Of a DNA stretch of 64,000 nucleotides, positions 1 to 7,620 are shown piece by piece. Every line of letters begins with the position of its first letter. The first letter of the stretch is position 1. Origin of the DNA: Paenibacillus sp. J2TS4 (GTDB lineage Bacteria > Bacillota > Bacilli > Paenibacillales > NBRC-103111); contig NZ_BOSH01000011.1 of the NCBI RefSeq assembly GCF_018403245.1, forward strand, positions 1 through 64,000, in the 5' to 3' direction. The notes under the pieces are model-generated. The model did no database searches, was not told the origin of the DNA, and saw only the letters and a list, made by a program, of their open reading frames with translations. Both the position numbers and the translations under genes were made by a program.

Positions 1-245
1 CTTCCTGTGACATGCAATGAGCGCCTCCTCATTAATGAGGTGTCCAATGGAAGTAAATCTTAGATTCGGGTCTGACTTCGCCATGTTTGCTATTCTTGCT
101 AATTTGGTTTCCACTTTGGTTCTGCCTCCGTTGTGCAGGAAATGTTTTCTTAACAAGATCGATCTTTGTGTCGCTCGCCTTCCCTCCACCAACATTACAT
201 CGGCTTCTTTGGTACTATGCGGCGATCCGACTCCCTGACTACCAT
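1..245 (-). pseudogene. Group II intron reverse transcriptase/maturase, N-terminal part, frameshifted and cut by the window edge
   Basis: Read on the minus strand, 195 to 1 stays open and gives a product containing TKLARIANMAK, then LRFTSIGHLINEEALIACH. This resembles the N-terminal region of bacterial group II intron reverse transcriptases (LtrA type), just before RT motif 0. A separate start at 245 reads MVVRESDRRIVPKKPM and hits a stop at 195-197. Intact relatives, as I remember them, continue from such a leader in one frame, so at least one and probably two small frameshifts separate the pieces. The catalytic RT motifs would lie beyond the window. The family is fairly sure, but inactivity is inference, because translation could start at the internal ATG at 195. 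Confidence 0.6.
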
Positions 246-630
246 TTGGCTTTCTTGCGTTTCATTGCTTGGCCGCCATACTCCTCATACCGTTCCTAAA
301 GAGTACTTAGTATGGGAAGAGTGTCAGGGTCTCCCAAGTTGCCGAGTGATTATTGGTATACATGCCTGGCTCTTCGACCCCGGGGAAGCCCCGTCTAGAC
401 TCACCTATTACGCCTAGTGGAATGTTGCCTTCCGGTAAAATGACGCCGTCGGCCTTCCCAATTTCTGCATTTCGAGGCTCATTCACTTTCAGGCCTGCAT
501 CCTATCTGTCTACGCTTAAACGGACCTGTTACCATGTCCGCTCCAAGACTCGTTATTGGTGGCGTGGTTGGCGCCTTTCCAAGCAGGGTTCACACCTACT
601 ACCTCACTCGACCTAGGCTTGGTCGCTCCA
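246..630 (-). mobile_element. Group II intron 5' RNA region (domains I to IV start)
   Basis: Upstream of the reverse transcriptase on the minus strand lies a stretch with the look of conserved group II intron RNA. Segments such as GAGTCTAGACGGGG, AAGAGCCAGGCATGT and GTAGTCAGGGAGTCGGAT match, from memory, the RNA part of bacterial introns that carry their ORF in domain IV. The 5' boundary is not certain. A GAGCGACC near 621-630 is a possible degenerate form of the usual GUGYG start. The 3' end and domains V and VI are outside the window. Confidence 0.55.
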
Positions 631-750
631 TTTTTGCAGGCAATCGATATTGTTTTGATTTACACTCTTTCTTGCGCACCTTACTCTATTTACTCGTATT
701 ACTATGTAACCTTGCTGTTTTCCAGTTCCCGACGCTTCATAGAAATACTC

Positions 751-870
751 TTCTAACTGCTTTCTAACTGCTTTCTAACTACTCTTTTAACTGCTTTCCA
801 ACTACTTTTCTAACCGCTCTTACAACTACCCTTCTAACTGCTTTTCTAACGCTTTTCCAACTCCTCTTTT
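751..870. repeat. Degenerate 11-12 bp tandem repeat, pyrimidine-rich
   Basis: The unit TTCTAACTGCT occurs three times almost exactly from 751. It then decays through about seven more variants (TTTTAACTGCT, TTCCAACTACT, TTCTAACCGCT and so on) to about 870. The strand is strongly asymmetric, with T and C on the plus strand. There is no credible reading frame across it. It lies between the group II intron and the promoter of the next gene. Confidence 0.6.
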
Positions 871-1003
871 ATCTCCCCTTCTTAACTCTTCTGTCCACTC
901 TTTTCTTCCTCTTTTTGTTGCTCCATCTCGGCTTTCCGCAGCTCCCTACTCTATTCATCGGCATTCGGTTTGGATTCTGTCACAAAACGTTTAGAAGTCC
1001 AGT

Positions 1004-1032
1004 TTGTCGGGAGATACCCGATCTGTTAAAAT
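1004..1032 (+). promoter_or_regulatory. SigA-type promoter for the TseB/YpmB-like gene
   Basis: A TTGTCG (-35, 1004-1009) and a TAAAAT (-10, 1027-1032) are separated by exactly 17 bp. They lie about 30 bp upstream of a strong AGGAGGGGG ribosome binding site and the ATG at 1065. Confidence 0.6.
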
Positions 1033-1064
1033 GAGCTTGCAGTTACTAGGAGGGGGAAGTCGAC

Positions 1065-1634
1065 ATGAAGCTTAAAGCGACGTTGATTTTATTGGCGCTT
1101 TTGGCCGGAACGACGCTTATCGTTTTCCTGTTAATGTACGGGACCGGGAACCAGAATCTACGGCAGAATATGGCGAAGGATTTGCCGACGCACGATGCGG
1201 CCCAAGCCTATGTACTGGATCAAAAATTACTTGCCTCTGTAGATGAAATTCAAGCGATCCATCCGGGAGGTCCCTCGTTTTTGATGCTGACAGGCAAAGA
1301 TGATAACGGACTGGACAAATATGTATGGGTTGCAGGGAAGGACGATTCGATAGAAGTTTATGGAGCTGTTCTTGAGACCGATGGCGTAGCCGAACAAGCC
1401 ATCGTAGAATCTCTACAGGCCAAAGGGATTGAGACGGATCAAATTGCCGAAATGCACATCGTTCCCCATGACTATAGATCACAGAACATCGTATGGTTTG
1501 TCCGGGAAAAGGGTGAAAAGAGGCACATGCTCTGGTATGACTTCGCAACCGGAGATTTAGTCTGGGAAGCCTACGGCGAGCCTACCGCCTGGGAAAGAGA
1601 CAAAGCCTTCCAATCGTTCAAAAAAGATCGCTGA
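1065..1634 (+). CDS. TseB/YpmB-like membrane-anchored protein (DUF5590/PepSY-like)
   Basis: This 189-residue protein has one N-terminal membrane segment (about residues 6-25) followed by an extracellular domain. The body has two similar halves typical of PepSY-like folds: one around YVLDQKLLASVDEIQAIHPG and one around the C-terminal YDFATGDLVWE. That layout fits YpmB/TseB, a B. subtilis protein linked to cell wall elongation and PBP2A. The start is fixed by AGGAGGGGG 8 nt upstream of ATG, and the gene has its own promoter and terminator, so it is probably monocistronic. The family assignment rests on overall architecture and remembered similarity and is moderate. Functional transfer to TseB is inference. 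Confidence 0.6.
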   Translation: MKLKATLILLALLAGTTLIVFLLMYGTGNQNLRQNMAKDLPTHDAAQAYVLDQKLLASVDEIQAIHPGGPSFLMLTGKDDNGLDKYVWVAGKDDSIEVYGAVLETDGVAEQAIVESLQAKGIETDQIAEMHIVPHDYRSQNIVWFVREKGEKRHMLWYDFATGDLVWEAYGEPTAWERDKAFQSFKKDR

Positions 1635-1660
1635 GCCATTACAGGTCAGCGGTTTTTTTA
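1629..1660 (+). terminator. Intrinsic terminator after the TseB-like gene
   Basis: The stem CGCTGA/TCAGCG (1629-1634 and 1646-1651), with an inner CC/GG, overlaps the stop codon and is followed by GTTTTTTTATTTC. Confidence 0.75.
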
Positions 1661-1986
1661 TTTCTTCAGCGCTTCTCCCCACTGCGACAAAAATCGTCAT
1701 CCTCTCCCCAACCCGTTCTCCCGATCCCCCTATTCCGACATCACTCGAACTTTCTGTATATGTTTGCCATTATAGCGGATAAGAGCCCTCTTAGGGAATC
1801 CAATTTAGAGAAAAACTACAATCGGAGTCATTCGAGTATGAGCAATCGCGGTTAGACAGCATCGCTGGCTGCTTTTTGGAGGTGTCGCCGAATAGATATG
1901 TCCTCATGATTTTGGTTCGAGCATGAACAAAGTGTATAATAACAAATATAGCATCCTGGCTTAGGATGACAGCTTGGAGGTGTATG

Positions 1987-3033
1987 ATGTCACGACGCCA
2001 TTTTTTGAAAATGCTTTTTTCTGTTTTCATTCTAGTTTTTGGCGGATTTTGGTCTTTCTTGCGGCGGCTGTTCGGAATGACGGAGGAGCCCGAGCCGGAT
2101 GAACCCGATCAGGTAGTCGCAGCGGGAGAGAGAACCGAGCAGGAAAGAACAGGACAACTGCTATTCTCAATGTTTCTGCTGAGCGACTTGCATATAAGTC
2201 TTTATGATACGACGACATCGGATAAGCTCAAAGCAACTCTGGACGATATTACGCAGTTGAACCCCAACGCCGACGCCGTAGTGATGGGCGGAGATCTGAC
2301 CGATTACGGCCGAGAAGGAGAATATAAGCTGCTTTGGTCCTTGCTGGACAGCTATGATTTACCCAAACTGCACGCCAATATGGGGAATCACGATTACTAT
2401 GATATTTGGATTAACGATAAAGGCGGCTTTGCTACGGACACGATGCCGAACGGTAAAACCGATGCCCAGTCAAGAGAGCGGTTTCAGCAGTATATGAATT
2501 ACGATAAACCCTATGCCGACGAATGGATTAACGGCATTCATCTGATCATGCTGTCTCAAGAAGCTTATCTGCAAGAAAGAGAAGAGGTAGGTGAAGGGGC
2601 CTGGTACTCCGACGAGCAACTGAATTGGCTGCAAAATAAAATGGCCGAGCATACGGACGGAGAACCGGCTTTAATCATGATTCACCAACCGCTGCCTGCC
2701 GTCGGCTCCGATGGAGGAACACACCGGCTCATCCGGGCCAATGAATTCCGCGAGATTCTGAAGCCCTATCGCAACGTCTTCGTATTCTCCGGGCATACCC
2801 ACCGCGATTTTTACACGGATAACCATTATGCCACACAGGAAAACATCCACTGGTTCTCCAATTCGGCTGTGGGAAGGCTTCGTCCTTCCGCCCCTTCAAC
2901 CGACAGTCATGCTCAAGGAATGTATATCCAGGTTTATGAAAAAGAAATCCATGTGCGAGGCCGGGAATTCACCACTCGCCAATGGATTGACGTCGCAGAA
3001 TGGCGGGTTCCTATGGAATCAGCATCCAAATGA
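1987..3033 (+). CDS. Tat-exported calcineurin-like metallophosphoesterase
   Basis: The product begins MSRRHFLK, an exact twin-arginine motif (S-R-R-x-F-L-K), followed by a hydrophobic stretch, so export through the Tat pathway is likely. Metal-binding motifs of the calcineurin-like fold follow in order: SDLH (about 66-69), GGDLTD (about 101-106), GNHD (133-136), IHQP and finally SGHTHRD. This resembles B. subtilis YkuE, a Tat-dependent metallophosphoesterase bound to the wall. The start at 1987 was preferred over in-frame ATGs at 1966 and 1984, because GGAGGT at 1976-1981 is 5 nt away and the Tat motif then sits at the N-terminus. The substrate cannot be told from sequence. Confidence 0.85.
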   Translation: MSRRHFLKMLFSVFILVFGGFWSFLRRLFGMTEEPEPDEPDQVVAAGERTEQERTGQLLFSMFLLSDLHISLYDTTTSDKLKATLDDITQLNPNADAVVMGGDLTDYGREGEYKLLWSLLDSYDLPKLHANMGNHDYYDIWINDKGGFATDTMPNGKTDAQSRERFQQYMNYDKPYADEWINGIHLIMLSQEAYLQEREEVGEGAWYSDEQLNWLQNKMAEHTDGEPALIMIHQPLPAVGSDGGTHRLIRANEFREILKPYRNVFVFSGHTHRDFYTDNHYATQENIHWFSNSAVGRLRPSAPSTDSHAQGMYIQVYEKEIHVRGREFTTRQWIDVAEWRVPMESASK

Positions 3034-3070
3034 TACCTCCATTAAATAAAGCTACATATGCGGCTGAAAT

Positions 3071-3150
3071 AAGGGTAATAATACCCTTGTTTTCATCCGA
3101 AAGCTTCAATGCCGGCGTATTAGAGGTAAAAATGCTCTTATTTTGAGCCG
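3071..3150 (+). terminator. Terminator-like palindrome, followed by a related weaker copy
   Basis: AAGGGTA-ATAA-TACCCTT (3071-3088) followed by GTTTTC is a plausible terminator 38 nt after the metallophosphoesterase stop. A related but weaker motif follows: AGAGGTA, AAAA, TGCTCT, then TATTTT near 3123-3145. Both are followed by a CG-containing half site (TTTTCATCCG, TTTTGAGCCG), so they look like two diverged copies of one element. Confidence 0.4.
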
Positions 3151-3273
3151 CAACATTCATGTGCGGTGCATTAATTGACTGCCGTCATGCTACGCCACAC
3201 CGCGCTCTGGGGATCTGCCCTCAGTGCGCAAGAATAAACTTGCTAAGCAGCTACTAGTGGGCGCAACAGCTGC

Positions 3274-3323
3274 AAAAACCCGCTCTCTCTACCGCCGTAA
3301 GGCCGTAGGGAGAGCGGGTTTTT
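3274..3323. terminator. Bidirectional terminator between convergent genes
   Basis: AAAAACCCGCTCTC (3274-3287) is the exact reverse complement of GAGAGCGGGTTTTT (3310-3323), with further pairing inside (CTAC/GTAG). A-tract and T-tract flank it on both sides, so it can stop transcription of both the phosphoesterase and the Rieske gene. Confidence 0.85.
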
Positions 3324-3349
3324 ATACTAGTACTTCCAATGGAAACTTA

Positions 3350-5101
3350 CTACTCTTCAAACAGCCGTTCTCCCCGGTGAAGCCGCCAAGCGATTCTGGC
3401 CACGTGCGGCAGCTCCCTTGCCGTCGGCGCATGCGCTGCCAGATACCGCGTGATCGCCAGCACCATCGTCTCCTGCGCCCTCTTCGCGAGGGGTCCGGAC
3501 AGCTCGGACCAGCGGTCGTATTCCTGAATTCCAGCCTCCAGCATCTGATAGGAATGGAATTCAGCGTCCTCCCGCAGCAAAGAGTGCCCGAGCGTATTGA
3601 ATAGCGCCTGAACGTCGCCGTCCCGGCTCATGTAATGCGCCGCCCAGTCGGCCGCTTGTTCCACCTGCTGACGCTGGTTCAGCAGCTCGAGCAGCTCGCT
3701 CGGATCGGTCGTATGCCCGCGCTTGGCGGCCTGCTCCGGATTCGCCTTAGGCGCGGTCGGAATATTCAAGAAGCGGTCGAGGTAAATGCTGACCGCCGAA
3801 TAATAGACCGCCCGCACGGTTGGCGTTCCGGACCCGCGCAGCAAGCTTTTGTGAACGGCATGGGCATGCGTGAACGTATGCAGGACGGCGATCCAATCGC
3901 CGAAGTCATTCTGCGTATGGAAGCGGACGATCCGTTCTGCCGCAGCCAAGGCGGCCAGGCGGGCGATGCGCACCGGAGAAACGCCGTCCACCAGCGCTGC
4001 AGTTATGGCCGCGATCGTCTCAAGCGGCTCATCCCCGAGCAGCAGCTCCACCAGCGCCTCTTCATCCAGAGGCACAGCGCTCTCCGAATCATCGTCCGCG
4101 GCTTCCCGTATGTCCGGCAGCTTGGCGAACGCCTCCCATAATGGCGCAACGAGATTGATCGGATGCCGCCAGTTATTTCTCTCCTCGCTTCTCGTCGGAT
4201 TGGCCAGCAGCGGAACGAGCGAAGCGAGGACCAATCCCTCCTGCCCTTCGTCCAGATGCTCCAGCATTTCGAAGGCTTTGTTATGAAAATCGAATGTATG
4301 TCCGCCATCGAGGTAGAAGTGATCCGTAACGGCAGCAAGCATCATGTCCGCCAGTTCGTTCTTCGCCGCCCCTTGGCGGATAGCCGTTAGAAGCACCCTT
4401 TCCGCCCCCTGCGTATCCCGAACCTCCACGCATTGGCGATACCAAGCGGCCAAGCGCTCAAGCGATGCCTCCGTATCCGGCAGCGGCTCCAGCAGGAAAC
4501 GGGGCGGGCTTCCGGCACAATCGGCAGCCACGCGGCGCAAACCGTGGAATAAAGCGAGAATCCGTCCATAACGGTCCAGCTTCGGCAGAATATTAACCAT
4601 AGCTGCGAGAATAGTCAGTCCCGAGCCCCAGCCTCTCGAGCGATGGACGATCCCATATTCGATTCCCACCCGCGCGATCTGCTGCTCCGGCACTCCTGCA
4701 TCAAGCAGAGCAATGACGGATTTGGCAAGGACCAGCGATATGTTCTGCTCCAGCCCTTCCCGCAGCCGCTTCAGATGCTTTTCCGCTCCTCCACGCGTTC
4801 GCGGCTCCGGATGGACCCATACGCCGCCTTCCTCCACTTTGACCTCGTAAGTCGGCACGTCATCGGCCCACGGATCGAGCGTCCCCCCGCTGCATATATC
4901 GAATCGGGCGTGATGCCAGTGACAGGTTAGAATTCCATCGCATAAGCTCCCCATATGAAGCGGAAAACCCATATGAGGGCAACGATTATCGACCGCATAT
5001 ACCTGTCTTTCGTGCACGAACACGGCGATTCCGCCTTTAATCACCTTTGCCCCGGCGCTTTGCAGTTCCTGCAACGATCCGGCGTAAGTCCACTGGCTCA
5101 T
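3350..5101 (-). CDS. Rieske [2Fe-2S] protein with a long uncharacterised C-terminal region
   Basis: The N-terminal 100 residues form a Rieske domain. C41-P-H43 in CPHMGFPL and C60-H-W-H63 in CHWHHARFD are the four cluster ligands. The remaining roughly 480 residues are mostly helical by composition and rich in Ala, Leu and Glu; I recognise no catalytic domain there. There is no signal peptide, so the protein is probably cytoplasmic. Rieske-only modules often serve as ferredoxins for oxygenases, but no oxygenase is adjacent, and the C-terminal part lacks an obvious mononuclear iron site. The start is supported by GGGAGG 8 nt upstream. The gene stands alone, ending in the shared terminator at 3274-3323. 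Confidence 0.8.
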   Translation of the reverse strand: MSQWTYAGSLQELQSAGAKVIKGGIAVFVHERQVYAVDNRCPHMGFPLHMGSLCDGILTCHWHHARFDICSGGTLDPWADDVPTYEVKVEEGGVWVHPEPRTRGGAEKHLKRLREGLEQNISLVLAKSVIALLDAGVPEQQIARVGIEYGIVHRSRGWGSGLTILAAMVNILPKLDRYGRILALFHGLRRVAADCAGSPPRFLLEPLPDTEASLERLAAWYRQCVEVRDTQGAERVLLTAIRQGAAKNELADMMLAAVTDHFYLDGGHTFDFHNKAFEMLEHLDEGQEGLVLASLVPLLANPTRSEERNNWRHPINLVAPLWEAFAKLPDIREAADDDSESAVPLDEEALVELLLGDEPLETIAAITAALVDGVSPVRIARLAALAAAERIVRFHTQNDFGDWIAVLHTFTHAHAVHKSLLRGSGTPTVRAVYYSAVSIYLDRFLNIPTAPKANPEQAAKRGHTTDPSELLELLNQRQQVEQAADWAAHYMSRDGDVQALFNTLGHSLLREDAEFHSYQMLEAGIQEYDRWSELSGPLAKRAQETMVLAITRYLAAHAPTARELPHVARIAWRLHRGERLFEE

Positions 5102-5397
5102 TCTAATTCCTCCCTAAATCGCTTACATGTCCTATGTGAGTACGAGTATAGGATGAAATAGATCAGAAATGCGGTGATATGCTATAACACATAAGTCATG
5201 TCGCTTATTTAACTGCCTATTATTTCCATTATACATAAAAAAGGAGGCAGCAGGGGAAGATCCTTTATTTTGTTATTAGGGAATAGGGGCTTGATTCGAT
5301 CCAGAGATAACCGGCTAATATAAACGGTCCGGAACGTACAGGCCATACTGACGGAAATAATTACGGTCCATGAACGCCACAGCGCGGCAGCAAACCG

Positions 5398-6216
5398 TTA
5401 CGGTGAAAAACCTTCCCGGCTGATCAACAGCCGATCAGGCGGGAACTCGCGACTCATTCCTTCGATAACCCGCTGATAGGCATCAGGCCGGTACCATTCC
5501 TCCAGACCCAATCGCTTATAAAGGCTGCGCATTCCCAACTGCTCCGTTCGTTTGCCGCCGCTGCCGTCTCCCATAAAATAATCGTCAACGCATACTCTGT
5601 TGGTAACCCGGCTTAGCCTGGCAGCAAAGTCATCACCGGAGGGCAAAACAGGGGCAACCGCGGCCTGGGTCGGAATCCCTGCTTCTGTCAGTTCCTGCAG
5701 CGCTTTAAGTCTCGCCGGAATCGGTGGGGCATATGGCGCAAAAGCCTTGCGCACCTCCTCCAAATCCGTCTCCACCGTTACGCTGACCCGAATCCGATCC
5801 TGCAAAAGCAGGAACAAATCCTTGTCCCTCGTCACAAGCGGACTGCGTGTCTGAACAAACAGAAAGTCCGGCGGCTCCTCTATCATCGCCTCCAGCAAGG
5901 AGCGGGTCACCTGCTCCTTATATTCTACCGGCTGATACGGATCGGTGCTGGAGGACATGAAGATGGTTACCGGTCCTTTACGCCTGGCGCTGCGCAATTC
6001 CTTAAGCAGCTGTTCCCTGGCTCCGGTCTTGACATCGACCCAGTTCCCCCACTCCTTGCCGCGAAACAAACCGACAGGCATTCTGCGAACATAACAGTAA
6101 GTGCAAGCAAAAGTGCACCCTCCGTAAGGATTCAGCGTATGGGAATACCCCTGCAAAAAGCCGCTGCCCGGATTCAACAGCCTCGCGGATTTTTTATACT
6201 CGATATCCTTCTTCAT
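5398..6216 (-). CDS. SPL-type radical SAM protein
   Basis: At 272 residues, it has the radical SAM cluster motif C34-x3-C38-x2-C41 in GGCTFACTYCYVRR. This belongs to the spore-photoproduct-lyase-like radical SAM family (Rv2578c type). The MSSSTDPYQPVE segment in the middle is typical of that family. It is shorter than true SplB, so DNA photoproduct repair is not established. Translation starts after AGGAGGG with good spacing. It stands alone between the Rieske gene and the divergent YnfA-type gene. Its biological substrate is unknown. Confidence 0.75.
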   Translation of the reverse strand: MKKDIEYKKSARLLNPGSGFLQGYSHTLNPYGGCTFACTYCYVRRMPVGLFRGKEWGNWVDVKTGAREQLLKELRSARRKGPVTIFMSSSTDPYQPVEYKEQVTRSLLEAMIEEPPDFLFVQTRSPLVTRDKDLFLLLQDRIRVSVTVETDLEEVRKAFAPYAPPIPARLKALQELTEAGIPTQAAVAPVLPSGDDFAARLSRVTNRVCVDDYFMGDGSGGKRTEQLGMRSLYKRLGLEEWYRPDAYQRVIEGMSREFPPDRLLISREGFSP

Positions 6217-6570
6217 GCTTATCCCTCCTAAGAGATCCTCTTGATCCGAAGCATGCCAAGAGGCGGCTTCAACCCGCAGCCTTGCATTTCACCTAAAGAG
6301 CCTCGTCCAATTAAGGACAGCCATTTAGAATCATATTCGCAAACATTCGCCGATCTATTTTGGAAACTTAGTGAAAATATAACACTGCAATCGTGCACTT
6401 GCAATGTTCAAAAATAGCATGTCATGCCCGAATGATTTGCATTGCAATTTCCATTGCGGAGGAAATGGATGGATAGCTGAAGCAAATTAGGAAGTCTTCC
6501 ATAAGGATATTGCCTTTTAGCCTTGTATCGGTTACCTTTGATAACGAAACTTGGAAGGAGTGAGAAGCAT
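6217..6570. other. Divergent intergenic region, no gene seen
   Basis: About 350 bp lie between the divergent SPL-type and YnfA-type genes. The stretch is AT-rich, with repeated TTGCAAT/ATTGCA words around 6390-6460. I found no reliable promoter pair, hairpin or open frame. Confidence 0.4.
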
Positions 6571-6897
6571 TTGTTGAGTGCGTTCATCCTATTCCTGGCC
6601 GCAGGGCTGGCCGAGATCGGCGGGGGTTATCTGATTTGGCTGTGGCTGAGAGAGTCCAAACCATCCTGGTATGGCCTCTTGGGAAGTCTGGTACTCATTG
6701 TCTACGGGGTTGTTCTCACTATGCAAAGCTTCCCTAACTTTGGCAGAGTCTATGCTGCTTATGGCGGGGTCTTCATCGTATTGGCTGTCTTATGGGGATG
6801 GGCGGTGGACAAGCAGACGCCCGATTTCTATGATTGGTTGGGAGCCGCGATTTGTCTCGCCGGTGTAGCTGTTATCCTCTGGGCTCCCCGTTCCTAG
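6571..6897 (+). CDS. YnfA-family (UPF0060) small multidrug-resistance-like membrane protein
   Basis: From a TTG start at 6571 the product is 108 residues, exactly the usual length of the YnfA/UPF0060 family. Four membrane segments are visible, with family motifs AGLAEIGGGYLIWLW near the N-terminus, GRVYAAYGGVF in the middle and DWLGA before the last helix. GGAAGGAG lies 10 nt upstream of the TTG. An in-frame ATG at 6523 would add 16 non-conserved residues and lacks a ribosome binding site. YnfA relates to the small multidrug resistance transporters of the drug/metabolite superfamily, so an efflux role is possible but unproven. Confidence 0.88.
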   Translation: MLSAFILFLAAGLAEIGGGYLIWLWLRESKPSWYGLLGSLVLIVYGVVLTMQSFPNFGRVYAAYGGVFIVLAVLWGWAVDKQTPDFYDWLGAAICLAGVAVILWAPRS

Positions 6898-6939
6898 CGG
6901 ACAGGGACGAATTTCTTGGTTTATTAAACATTGAACCGC

Positions 6940-7053
6940 CTAAGAGAGCCAGTCTCGAATAATTTGCACCCATCCGAAGATGGAGAGCCACAATGGTATA
7001 CTAAGCAGCACTCCCCAGACAAGACCGGCCAAACCCATTTCCCTCTCTTCCAT
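6940..7053 (-). CDS. Small membrane peptide, 37 residues
   Basis: A short open frame starts at 7053 with MEEREMGLAG and ends at 6940. One clear membrane helix runs through LVWGVLLSIPLWLSIFGWV, and a charged tail IIRDWLS follows. AAGGGGCGGG, about 6 nt upstream of the ATG, can serve as ribosome binding site. The hydrophobic core bounded by charged ends, together with the ribosome binding site, makes chance unlikely. A CATAGAATA upstream resembles a mother-cell sigma -10 element, but no -35 is convincing. The function is unknown. Confidence 0.5.
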   Translation of the reverse strand: MEEREMGLAGLVWGVLLSIPLWLSIFGWVQIIRDWLS

Positions 7054-7314
7054 CGTTCACCCGCCCCTTTGTCGTATTCTATGTTTCGGCGGCACGAAAG
7101 GGTGAAGAAGAGCAGGAATCCCCGTCAATCCATGAGGTGCCTCATTCCCTTAAGACTGTGAGGGACTGCCCCTGCAGTACGGAGAGGTGATTCAACCCTC
7201 AAGATAGAGAGAGGCTTCCTGCCAATCATGACCGACTCCCACCTTGTGTGCCCGATAGTATCCATTGTTTACCGACATGGGACAATCTAACCTTCCATGG
7301 AAATAATACGCTAT

Positions 7315-7352
7315 AAAAAATGCGCAACGCGCGCCTTTCCGGCACGCGTTGC
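7315..7352 (-). terminator. Intrinsic terminator downstream of the orphan sugar-binding protein
   Basis: On the minus strand GCAACGCG (7352-7345) pairs with CGCGTTGC (7331-7324) and is followed, after GCA, by TTTTTT (7320-7315). It lies about 270 nt after the stop of the gene at 7621. Apart from this hairpin and the small peptide gene, 6898-7620 holds nothing I can support. Confidence 0.6.
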
Positions 7353-7620
7353 TGTGACCGTTCGATGATTTTCGAACGGATTTCATTAGCAATTGTCTCC
7401 TCTCCAGTGACAAGCTTCCAGATGATTCGTGAAAGTAAAGCTAAGATGGCCTCCCTCCGCCTTCGGTCTATTCCCAGTTATTTTTAGTGAGTTGCCGGGA
7501 AAGTTGTTGTCCTTGACGAATACGTATATCTCTTATTTCTGCCGAACGTTACACTGCCGGGATAGCAATGGAGGTTTCACGCGCGCGAGATATCAGGAGG
7601 CGTTTCGATGCGGCGGGTGG

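Noticed and set aside
3224..3604. Plus-strand open frame across the terminator and the 3' end of the Rieske gene
   Set aside because: It crosses a perfect bidirectional terminator and is antisense to a well supported gene.
5398..6216. True spore photoproduct lyase SplB
   Set aside because: It is shorter than SplB, and the family includes many proteins without that activity; only the family level is supported.
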